Assembly (NCBI GenBank): GCA_945643635.1
Contig: CALZFC010000256.1
Coordinates: 1,072,001 to 1,136,000 of the forward strand
Direction: 5' to 3'
From: Allodiplogaster sudhausi
Taxonomy: Eukaryota > Nematoda > Chromadorea > Rhabditida > Diplogasteridae
DNA: 64,000 nt
A model generated the notes under the pieces. That model was not told the origin of the DNA, made no database searches, and worked only from the letters and a program-made list of their open reading frames with translations. The position numbers and the translations under genes were made by a program. Shown piece by piece: positions 11,251 to 22,527 of this stretch. Within the stretch, counting starts at the first letter, position 1. The number at the start of each line of letters is the position of its first letter.

Positions 11251-14200
11251 ATGGCTGCATCATCTCAAGAAGACGAGGTTGTCTCGTGTCTTAGAGGAGC
11301 ACTAACCGAGCCGACAGTGGCCGAACGGTTGGGTCATGTTATATTATTATTATTAGTTTTTTTATATTATTGTTAAATGACTTACTTTTTATGGGTATTA
11401 CGTTTCCCGGACAGTCGAAAAGCGAGGCAATGCTCTGAAAGGATCCCATTGTTATATTTTCTATTTCACCTCTATCAATGCAAGCACGAAGCTCCGTTTT
11501 CATTACCTTAACGTGTGTGTTTTTTTTTAAATATATCTTCTTAATTTTTTTGAATTTTTTATTAACTAAAACATTTTCTAAAAGACTCTCTGTGACGCTG
11601 CCCGACGTGGCGTTCTCATCGATCGGGCTCCTGCTCAATCTGCTGCTGCTGCGCGTCATTCTGGGTCGCGGCCTCTTCGAGCCACACATCCGCCGCCAGT
11701 TCTACAGCGTCATCGGCAGCAGTCTTTATTAGACACGGAGAAAAACAAGTTATCGCCGTGGTAACAATTACATGGATCATGTATTGTTCTGCCAAATCCT
11801 ACTATGCACATGTGATGAACGTTATTTTCCTAAATGTGAATCGCGTCTATCGAGAATGCATGGCTCTATTCAGGCAAACGGGCGCCGAAGACAAACTTTT
11901 GTTTTTGATTCTGTTTATTTAAAGAAAAATACACTTGAATTCGCACCTTTTTGGCCGAGTGTGATTTAGGAAAACGCCGAGTGCAATAGTCAGGAAAATC
12001 CAGCATAGGTTACGATTGAGTTGGAACTCCTTTAATGAAGTGGGACACCGCTAACCTCAAATCTTTGTTTTACGTTTTACATAATTCGGAATTGATTTAA
12101 AGGGAAGATAGCCTGTTAGCAATAAAAAAAAATTAAGATAACAATGCATTACGTTTAATTATAAGCTAATCAATAAAATTAAAAGAAAATTCTCCGTTTG
12201 CAGTGTACAATCTCGAGGAGCTCTTCGTCTTCGTCCCCGTCACTTTGATCTTTCGTCACAGCATCTCTGACCAATTGCTCGTTGCGATCTCTACGCCAGA
12301 TACGATCTTTTACCTGGTTTGCTACATTGCGTTTTTTAAATGTAATATAATATTTTATCTTTAATATTTGAAATAACATCTTTAAAACAAAAGTAAGTTT
12401 TTTTCCTTTTGTTATTTTTTTGCAAGAAAAGTGGATAAATATTTATGTATTTGTTAGAGGCAATCTTGATATACCTATCCGTTTTTCAGACAACCCTCTA
12501 CATAACTCTGGCCATAAGTATAGATCGAAGGCTCGTCTTCATATTTCCTAATGTTGGGAATTTATTATTCTTAAGAAATTCAAATTGCGCTGCCAATGAT
12601 GTTTACTTGAACGCAAAAAGGCAATTGTGAGAAAGTTCAACCTTTCAGTATTTTCTAATTCGCTCTGTTGTTATCGCCTATTACTTAAAAAAATGTATTG
12701 TGCTCAACATTCATGAGAACATTATAACAAATCACACAATAGACCACTTTCCCATTCTCGCGAATTGCACTTGATGTTTTGTAACCATAAGAAACGAGGA
12801 TTAATAAGTATACTTTTGACGCCTACAAGATGTAAACTGTATTCAAGTAAAGTAATATGCAATTATAGAGGCATAATTTCCCTTACATACGCCTTACAGG
12901 AAATATAATAGAAAGAGAAATGCTAAAAGCCCAGTAGTAAACGCACTAAAAAAATGAAGAGAAAAAGAATAATTTGAGTAAATTCACTGTCTTCTCAATT
13001 TGAGGTCTTAAAAATTTTTGAGAAAAGAATTCGTATCTAATTTGTTTGGATTGTTTTCTTAGGCAAAATAATTATTTGTCTTTATACATTGTTCTTTACC
13101 TATTATAAGTTCCCTTTTTTAATCATAATCTTTCCAGTTGTATCGCCGCCTTCCTCACAGCGTGCAATGGCTGCTCGTGCTCGCGCCGTGGCTCTTCTCC
13201 GTCTTCGTCGCGCTCTTCAGCACCTTTCTTGGCTGCTACAAACGAATCAACGTCTTTCTCCTTCGCTACAGCTATGACTGCTCGTAGGACAGGCCTTTTT
13301 GAAAATATTTCCCCTTTTTGGAACGGTTGTTATCAATTATGTCCCGCCTAAGGATCTCCAAATGTAGATTACAAAAATAAGGCGGGCGTATTGCAAATCC
13401 CATGAGTACTGTAAAGTTGCCTTACAATATAGACCTCTCAGGAGAAATCCGGCAATTCAAGCTGCATTAATTCTTTTTCGATGATGGTCCTCCTTTAACT
13501 CACAGGAACTGCTTGCCGTACACGTGGTTCCTGTTCGACGGCGCATACGCTGCATCCGTGCTGACCTTTGTCGCGTACGCTGCAGTCTACAGCCGAATCC
13601 TCTGGCTGATGTACTTTGCCGCTGCTCGGCCGCAATCTGTCGAACTCGCAGTGGTTCAGCCATTCTACCTATTTAAGAAAGAGAATTTATCAACAATTAT
13701 TATTAATGTGTCGAACTTCACAGAGTCGTCAGTTGTATTTACTTCGAGTAAAAAGAATAGGAAATGCAAGGAACGTGAACAATATTTACCGTATTTTCTC
13801 TATTAGTACCCCCCCCCCCTTTAATAGTACTCCCCTCTGATAAAGCCATTGAAAAATAGAACCCCCCCCCTCCAATAGTGCCCCCCCCCAATAGCCTAAT
13901 ATCTCAGCATCAGGCGTACATCGAATAGATACTGGAGGCATGGGATGCTCTCCCAAATGAACTGATTGCAAATTCATTTATGCGGTAAAATGGATATTCC
14001 AGTGATGATTCCTATGAATTCGAGCTATGATTCTTTTATTTTTGAGAAGAAAATGTTGTTATAAAACTTTTACTGTCTCTCATTGAAAAATAGTACCCCT
14101 CCCTCTAGTAGAACCCCGACCTCTAATAGTGCCCCCTCTCGCAAGGGTGTTGAAAAATAGAACCCCCGGGAGTACTAATAGAGAAAACACGGTATCTTAT

Positions 14201-15013
14201 TTATTTGTTAATTAATTAATTTCTTTCCTTATAATAGAACCCCCGGGGAAAAATAGAACCCCCGGGGGTACTAATAGAGAAAATACGGTATCTTATTTAT
14301 TTGTTAATTAATTAATTTCTTTCCTTTCATCCAGCTCGCCCAGTTTACCGTTCTCTCTGCGACTCCAGTGCTCAATGTGCTCTTCTTCAATCTCTCCACC
14401 AGATTCGTCGATGAAGTCATCACGGCATCGCTTCTCGTCAAGTTGACGGGAACTCTTGACGCGTGCGCAACGCCCCTCTCCATGATCGCCTTTCAACCAA
14501 GGGTTGTTAATATTACTAGATATATTTTGTGCAAAGGTGCCGTATTTTCTCCATTAGTGCCCCGGGGTACTATTTTTAATGCACTTGCGAGAAGGGGGCG
14601 CTCTTAGAGGAGGAGGGGGGGGGGTTCTTTTAGAGCGAGGGGTACCATTTTTCAATGGCCTTCATATTTTCATACATTAGTTTTATTCTTATTTATTTCA
14701 AACAAACTTTGTTTAGTATTGGAAAAAAACTCTTTTTTAGTCCATTTGTTTCGGCGGTTTAAAAAGGTCAATCAGCAGCTGTCACTTGCATAGCTTCGAA
14801 CGCGGCTTAACAATGCAAGTTGGTCCAAATATACAATTTTTTTTAAAGAGTATAAACCAATTCATTCTAACTCATCGTACAAACTTTTGAAGCTTTTTTT
14901 CGTCTAGATAACTCTCCGGTAATCGAGTTTTTGTCGACAAGGCACTGAATAATCGGTCTCCGAGCCCTGCTCGATCCGAGAGGGCTCGCCGGCCCGGGGC
15001 GAAGCCGCGATAA
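11251..15013 (+). CDS. 7TM chemoreceptor-like GPCR, copy 2 (tail frameshifted)
   Basis: Proposed exons: 11251-11332 (uncertain), 11585-11721, 12204-12316, 12490-12552, 13138-13283, 13506-13650 (or 13653), 14335-14502, then 14908 onward. TM1 is complete here (SSIGLLLNLLLLRVIL, then GRGLFEPHIRRQFY). Exon 3 carries TM2 and the start of TM3, and exon 4 carries TTLYITLAISIDRR. TM4 to TM7 match copy 1 almost residue for residue. The last exon starts ATAACTCTCC where copy 1 has ATAACTCTCTCC. This loss of one CT unit shifts the frame, giving a stop at 14920-14922 and removing most of the Arg-rich tail, whose old stop is 15011-15013. A receptor with a short tail could still fold. The function as a chemosensory receptor is inferred from topology and nematode context, not from a specific signature. 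Confidence 0.65.
13789..14192. repeat. C-rich inverted-repeat element, duplicate copy
   Basis: The duplicate of the 3840-4248 element. A partial second right end (about 14235-14290, again ending AATACGGTA) follows in tandem. A right-truncated copy of the shorter element begins near 14539 (GCCGTATTTTCTCCATTAG). Confidence 0.55.
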
Positions 15014-17419
15014 TGTGGAGACAAAGAAGTCAGTAATGGAAAACACGTTTGAAATGGAGGAATCGGATAAAAAAATGTAAGAAGAAATGTTTCGAAAGGA
15101 ACATGTATGTGTAATGAATCATGATCCAAGATGAGTCAAAATATAAATACATAATTCTATATTACGGCACCATTTCACTTTTTACAGTTCATCCTACATG
15201 ATCTACTTTATATTATTTGATCATATCATTGATAAATCAATTCTTCTGTTCAATAAACAGCTAAATATTTCCCTTTTATTTCTATCATACACAAATCTTT
15301 ATCATTTTTCCTTTTTGGATTTGTTGACGTTTTTATTGCGAAGAAAACTTATAATACGGAAATCAGCTAAAAGTGAAATAAATAAATAATAGATCGTAAA
15401 GTAGAAAAGCCTCAAGTTCGCAGGAAGGACAGTTGTTGTACTTTTAGTTCTTTATTTTGAAGGAAAAGTAATTCCCTTCAAAATTTTGCTTTTAGCTTAA
15501 CCTTTAACAATGAATTTTGGAGTATCCAGAAACATTTCAAGGTTATTGACTTATGGTGCGTTATATCTGTGCTATGTACACAAAATTTGCTTATGAAATA
15601 AACATTTTCATTGGACATCGATTCGATATGGAGCAGAACCTCATAATTTTATCAGTTTCATCTTCTAGATTCTTCTACTCAGAACTTGTCTTGACGCAGA
15701 TAAATTCATTTATGTGCTCAAAACTTTTATGTTCATTAATTTTGCACTCGCTAATCTCTCCACAGTAGAAATCAGCTATGACTTGAAGAGCGAATGTGAA
15801 GAATAAAGGGTAGTAAATGCTCATATGTTAATAGGCAAAATAAAGGCAAAAATTACAACACAAGCCGGCCAAAATTAATTTATTAAGAGTGCAACGAAGA
15901 ATTTGTCGATTATGCATTTCTGGAAGCCAATTGAAGGGAAAGGAAGCCATTTCATGTTTGTAGAATTTTTTTCTGTTTTTAAAAGAAAGTGACTAAGTGA
16001 AAAGGATATCATTGAGGCAGTGAAAGGGAAACAGCAGAGAAAGAGAGAGAGAGAGAGCGAGGCAGAAAAAGAGAAGAGAGAGGTAGAGATGTAACAACAA
16101 GACGCTGCAACTGCAGTCCAATTCTATTCCTTTCGATGTAGAAGACGAGGGGAGATATCAGAGCTTTATCTTTGGGAACCGGCCAACACCAGGCCAACAA
16201 GAGAGCGGCAACCGCTCACGAAGAGCCAAGGAAGGGAGACTGACTAGACATGCCTTGAACATAGAATGACAATTGCATTGCACTTAGCTATGCAAATAAG
16301 GGAAAGGGTAATAGTGAAAGAAGCGGGAGGAAGAGAGATGGAGAGAGACATGGAAATAGAGAGAAATGGAGAAGCAAAAAATTAAATGGGAAGAGAAAAA
16401 AAAGAGTTGGTAAGTTTAGCATGAGTGAAATTCTTTTTACTGCGCAGTTCGTTGTGTTTTGCTTTCCTCGCAAATTTGTTGAAATTATATGTTCTTTTTT
16501 TTAAACCATTATTTTGCGTCACATGAATTGATTTGCGAATGTAGGTCCAGTCTATCAGGATATCTGAGAGAAAACAGTATTTAACATTCCGCACTGGAGA
16601 GAAAGAAAATGAGCGCACAAAATGTAGATAGCGAGAGGGTAAGAGGGAGAATATGACGGAGAGAAACCAGTCGAGTTTACACCTTAAATAAAGGATTTAA
16701 TTCTTTCATTAGGCGCAATAAAAAGGAGGGCCGGATTTGACGAGAATGAAAAGGAAGAATGCTGGCAATTTTTTCTCTCGAACTTTGCAAACGTGCACTT
16801 TTCTACGTGGAACATTGAAAGACCAATAAAATTTGCAACATTTAAAGTACTCTCCGTAATTTTCTGGTAAAAAGTGCTGATAAACAACAAGTTTAACCCA
16901 TTTTGAAGTTAGCAAAGTCATGAAACATTGAACTTTCCCTGTTGCCAACTTCATTATGCTTACTGGATCTCTAAAAGCACAGCTCAGACCGTATAAAAAG
17001 GGTGATTTGTTCACTTCCTCATCATTCTTCCGTTTGTTCTCCTCGGGATCACCGGAAGCTTACTACTACTGAGGCTACTTTCCCCTTCCCACTTCCCTTT
17101 CACGGTCCCCTCCAATTCTCACTTCACTCCAATTTCCCCTTCCTTGTTTCCTTTTTCACATTTCCCGTCCCTCTCCTTTTCCTCTTCTTTTTCCTTTTAC
17201 CCATCCATCTCATTCTCATTCCTTTCTCCTTCACCCTCCCTCGCTCTCATCTCTGCTCTTTTCCAGGCTTTCCCTTCATTTTTCCTCTCTGTGAATGCCC
17301 TCTCTCTCCGTTTTAGCACCTCTAGTCCTCTCCAATGTCCATTCTAAAATAAAAAATTCCCCACCCCCTCCTAACATGTGTAGGTATTCCAAAGAGAACT
17401 GTCCTTACTTTTTGCAGAG
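15014..17419. other. Intergenic region upstream of the Ly6-phosphatase gene
   Basis: The duplication ends near 15875. The stretch 16030-16400 is GA-rich and 17090-17330 is pyrimidine-rich. The stretch 17005-17400 matches the leader of the 6.7 kb paralogue. No coding exon is supported. Confidence 0.5.
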
Positions 17420-20400
17420 ATGCGTCTCTTCTTCCCTCTTCTGCTCATCTCACTTCGTCTCCTCCTATTGCTCGGACACTCCAATACGGCTCCAGCAGTC
17501 GAAAAGGCTCCAACAGAGCCAACGGCTCCCTCTACGACTCCAGTATAACTTTACGAACTTTCGAAATTATAAAAACTTTGATCAAAGAGAGTTGAAACAA
17601 TTCACAAAACAAATTTCATTGCTTTACATTCAGGGGCCTCCCGGCGAATGCTACAACGGGAATGGTAACGAGCAATGCTCTGCTGCCTATCCGTATTGCC
17701 TTATTACGGTCACCATAAACGTGGATAAGGTGTACGACCCGAAGGCCGGTCACAGTCGGGTGTATGGACCCTGCGCAAGCTCGCCAGTTCTGGAAGGATG
17801 CGCTGGCACTGCGAGAAACATGTCATCTTCAAAATCATGGAATTTGGAAATCATATCTTTAAATGACAATCGAACAATCTTGCTTGAGAGAATTTGTAGC
17901 ATAGATATCGCCTTATTCTGCCTTCAGATACAGTTGCTACTGCGACAGCTGGAAGGAGTCATTTTGTTCCTCTCTTAACCACACGATACAGGTATTATTA
18001 ATAAATCCTTTCACAACGAATCCTTTCGAATCACTACATCTGCTAACTTTACAGCTCAAGCTGGAGAGGATGGCCGTGGAGCTCTATCAACAGGAGAACC
18101 CTACAACTCTTCCGCCCACAACGACGTCCGATCCGAATGTAGGCATTTGATTTACTAGTCGAGTGAGATTAATCTAAAGATTAATCAATCAGTTAGGCAA
18201 ATATATAATTTAAAAAAAAAAAACAAATTTAATTCAGCACCGCTGCCTGAAGGACGCCGATCCTCTCGTAGTCTGCTCCGATTCCTCCTTCTGCCACTCC
18301 AAGATCTTCTACGACCGGGGCACCTTCCGGATTTCCAACCGATCCGGCCTCGGCTGTCTGGAGAAGCTTCCTGACGAGACACTCAACGATAGCTGCCGCA
18401 AAGTATAAAGCTATTTTTTGGTTTAAAGTGTCTTTTTAAAGAAAATTACAAAATTGAGTAGTAAAATTATTGTAATACAATTTCAGGTCGAGTCTTTCAA
18501 CACCTCGAACCCGATCTTCGAGTGCTTCTGCCAGAGTGAAGTCGGCCGAGCTTGCAATGCACTGGATGAGGTCAATAAAATGATAGGGAATGGATGACCA
18601 GAGTGAAATCTCAGCATTATGTGATTATGCATCACAATTTATGCTGGTTATTTCCAGAACAAGAATAAGGATCGAAAGGGCAACTGGGACAAGGAGGTCG
18701 GCGCGTTGATGAAGAAAGTGGTCGATGAGGAGAAGGAAAAGGAGAAGAATGAGCTAAAGAAGAACTTGGACGATGACAAGGACAATACCGGTTTCCCTTT
18801 TGCGACCGTCGGTGGCGTCTCTGCTCTGGGACTCTGCTGCTGTGTTCTCCTACGTAATGCTATATTTTTATCCTGTTTATTTTATTTTTGAAATAGTTTA
18901 ATTTGTTGAAATTGTAAGTTCATTTTACAATTGGACGATACTCTAGTGTTCGCCCTCGGATACGCGGCCTTCAAGTACCGCAATTGGAAACGCAAGAAGA
19001 TTGAAGAAGAATACGGTACATTTCATTACTTCCTGCTTGAAACATCAATGTGTAAGGTGTAATTGGAGAAGAAAATCGAAGCCAAAGAGAAAGCCATCCA
19101 AGAAGCCAAAGAGAAAGCCATCCAAGAAGCGAAAGAGAAAGCCATCCAAGAAGCGAAAGAGAAAGCCATCCAAGAAGCCAAAGAGAAAGCCGAAGAGAAA
19201 GCCATCCAGGAAGCCAAAGAGAAAGCCATCCGGACAGAAACCCTGGAGGGCGTTTGGCACGAGTGGGACCCTATGAACGTGCTTGCCTGCTGGAATTATC
19301 ACATTACCTTGTTGAGTAACGTGCACCCCACGCAGCTCATTCCGGTGAAAGGCGCCAAGAAAGTGCTCGGAGAGTATGTGACATTTCGTTCCTTTTTCAA
19401 AGTAAACAAAAAAAATCAATTAACATTCTACTTTCAGAGGGCTGGTTACTATCCGTGGTGATAATGATCAGACTTATCTTCCGATGGTCGTCGCGACTGC
19501 CGTGGACACGAAGCTGCCAGGCCAGGAGCAGATGCCCTGGAACTTTGTTGGCGATGGGCAGCTCCTCATCGCGGCGCAGGCGCGCTTTTTATAAATATTA
19601 GAAAAAAAGAGCAAAGTAATTATTGGAGAAGGAATATGGCATACTTTTCAGTGCCCGAACAAGTCCTACCTCGGCGAGTTCTTCCTGGGCCTCGTTCACG
19701 CTGACGTGAAGTGCATCATGCAACTGACGCAGAGGGCCGAGGCAATGGGATCCGGGGTAAGGTTTCATTTCGATCTCAATTTTACTACCCCCCCCCCTCC
19801 AAAAGAGTTCATCTCTTGATGTGAGTACGAGTGTTATATAATTGATCATTCTAGATGGATTATACCGTTTAAAATGCGGGATATCGATAAAATAAAAGTA
19901 AGAATTGCAGACGACCGACTACCTTCCACCCGGCAAGGGCTCGCTCGAGCAGATGAAAGTCGGCAACACGACCATCGACGTGAGCATTTCAGCCGTCGAG
20001 GACAAGGTTCATTCATTCTAGGAACATCTCGGAATCATGCAATTTGGGCTAGTAATTTTTTTGACAAATATTATATTATCGTCTTTAGTACAAATTGATA
20101 TTATTAAGGAAAGTAGTAAATTGGCACCATGACAATTAATTACTTTCCGCGCGAATAAAAATAACAATCACATGACGTCGTTTTTTTTAAGAAGTCCTAC
20201 TCGCGTCGCAAGCTACAAATCGAGGTGAAGTCTGAAGAAGCGGGCAAGTCTGGCACTTTCGTTGTCGACCACTTCCACTACCACGACTGGTCCGAAAAGG
20301 ACATTCCCAGCATGCGTGAAGACATCTTCGTACGTTTTGCCACTCAACCATCGGCGCTGTTAACCCCGAACCAATGAATCCCATATAGCCCAGTGGTGGC

Positions 20401-21233
20401 TAAGTTGGCTGGCCTTGGCTCAATTGCGAGTTTATCTTGAAAATGAGCTCCGCACACCTGCCCACAATATTGCAGGAGGTTGCGTACGTGGTCTTCCAAT
20501 CGTTCACCAAGGTTGACAAGCGCCTCCTCGTGCACTGTCGCGATGGCTTGGGCCGTACGGGCGCTTTCCTCCTGGTTCAGGTTAAACATGGTTTACAAAT
20601 CAGCAAAACAAATGTTTGCTTGCAGATTCTCCTCAAGAAGGCCTTCCAGAAGATCACGCTCGTATGGAAACTGGTTTTGGAGGAGGCCAAGTATGTCCGC
20701 TTGAACCGCTACAACGCGATCCAAAAACCAAGTGTCAGTGTTAACTTATCGATTGATCGCAAAATTGTTTGAAATAAACAAAAGTTTCCGGTAATTATAC
20801 CTTGTTGATTTGTTGAAAATTGATTGGTTTCTTCAGGCATTTTGTGCTTTAAGTCTTTCTTATTTTCAGCAGCTGGCTTTCGCTCTCTACGTCGCGGCTG
20901 GGGTCATCATTAAAGCTGTCGACGCGACGACGGAGGACGTGCTGCATTTCAAGGCGTTCTCCGACGTGCTGATGTATCGAAAAGAAAAAAATTACTATGA
21001 AAAACTGTAAAAAAAATAATATGTGTCTTTAAAAAAGTCTTTTATCTAAATTTTGCAGGGGCGCAGTGGCGAATGAGCTGCCGGTTGTATCGGCGACGGC
21101 AGTGAAGAATGAGCAGCTGGTTGCATCGGCGACGGCAGTGAAGAATGAGAAGGGAAAAGGAGGAGGAGGAGGAGGAAACGATGGAGGCAAGAATTCCCTT
21201 AAGGGAAGTGTGATCAAAGTGGAGATGGACTGA
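17420..21233 (+). CDS. Receptor-type protein tyrosine phosphatase with two Ly6/three-finger-like ectodomains
   Basis: Exons: 17420-17542, 17634-17821, 17928-17991, 18055-18138, 18238-18402, 18487-18570, 18658-18853, 18947-19015, about 19063-19373, 19438-19579, 19652-19756, 19911-20006, 20192-20329, 20476-20580, 20626-20733, 20870-20973, 21059-21233. In order: signal peptide (MRLFFPLLLI), cysteine domain 1 (exons 2-3), a Thr/Pro linker, cysteine domain 2 ending FECFCQSEVGRACN, a charged stalk, TM (VGGVSALGLCCCVLL, exons 7-8), and a basic stop-transfer. Then come a coiled coil of AKEKAIQE repeats and a PTP domain. PTP landmarks are IAAQCPNK (as IAAQGP), HDWSEKDIP (the WPD loop, with Glu for Asp), VHCRDGLGRTG (the HCX5R nucleophile loop) and a C-terminal Q-rich helix. 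No KNRY loop is seen. The intron after IAAQ uses a GC donor (19580). The exon 8 to exon 9 join is not in frame by simple GT-AG, so the link between receptor and phosphatase halves needs transcript proof. Confidence 0.8.
19080..19231 (+). repeat. 24-bp coding tandem repeat (coiled coil)
   Basis: The unit GCCAAAGAGAAAGCCATCCA plus AGAA encodes AKEKAIQE, repeated about six times with one shortened unit (AKEKAEE). It lies between the TM segment and the phosphatase domain. Confidence 0.85.
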
Positions 21234-22527
21234 GAAGGGAAGGAGGAGACTTAGGCCAAGGCATAAAGAGAGGGCCACATTCGTCTTGCGTTTTCGTGTC
21301 TTGCGAGAAATAATGCATTACAGACAATAATTGAACGGATATGGGAAAATCGATTACAATGGAGCAAAAAAAATTGTCACCAAGAAAAAAGCAGTTGTGA
21401 AATGAACGTTGACACCAAATTTGCGACGAACAGCTAGAGTAAAACATTTGACTGAGCCAAAATTGGTTCAGACGTTCTGGAAGTACTTTTTAGACAGATG
21501 CGAACAGCTTCATGTTCTGTTAATTATTAAGTGAACTGCTCGATTAAAATATTTTTTATGTGAGAGAAACTGGGGGTTGGTTGTCGATGGCATGCAATCC
21601 GCCAGGCGCTATCTTGGCCACGTTTCATTTCTATTTTTTGCTATCATCTCACTTCTCAAGCGCCTCCTCGGAAATGTTCTCCACCTTTATGATATAAAAT
21701 GCTTATCACACAATTATTATTATTATTATTATTATTACTGTAATTGTTCGAAATGATCTAGCATTAATTCTGACCGACGTATCCACAACTTAACGTACCA
21801 ATTGTATATGTCGCCAAAATATTCATTGTTCACGTGCAATTAGCATGTTTCATATCTTATTGTCATGTCATCTCTTTCATTGAAGAATCATATCTTTCAA
21901 ATCATCTATTTATGGATAGATCCCTCTTTTACGGATCTTTTTCACTCTCTGTTTCCAATTCTTTCTCACATCCCACATTCCCGCTTCCCTCTCCTTCTCC
22001 TGGCAACTCGCAAATTTGCAACTCTCTCTCCTACATCGTCTTCTCTCTCTTTCTATCTCTCTCTCTCTGTCGTCTGCGCGAACTCCGACAGCGAAACCGT
22101 CTCCTGGCGTTGATATCGCTGTTCGGAAAGGGCCAATCGATATTGTCTTTTAGCAGTTGCATTGACTGATAACGCAACACTTTGGCTCTGCAATTTCTTT
22201 GGAATTATGTGTAGAAAGAGACGCAGTCACAAGCTGAGCCGGCTTTCAACGAAAGTATGACGACAGCTATTTTGGATTGCTCAGAATGCACCCACTCTTT
22301 GCGTGAATTTATGATATTTATATGCTCAATTAATTAATTATAGTGTTACAAGAAGATTATAACTTCGCATTCTTTATACTGTTGCAGCAGTAGCAAATAA
22401 TTTGACGGTTAAAAAAAAGCTTACTGTATTTCGCCATGTGCTGATATTCTTCGTGCTGTAAATAACGCAAAGTAAAGTAAAGCAAAGTAATGTTTAATTA
22501 AGTTTATTTCTTCTGTTCAGAACTTCC
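21234..22527. other. Intergenic region
   Basis: Holds an ATT microsatellite (about 21715-21736) and a CT-rich stretch (22020-22075). No supported gene. Confidence 0.5.

Larger units (their letters stand above)
10730..15875. repeat. Segmental duplication, copy 2
   Basis: Pairs with 480-6240. Both copies contain the receptor gene and the C-rich inverted-repeat elements, so those elements inserted before the duplication. Confidence 0.9.
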
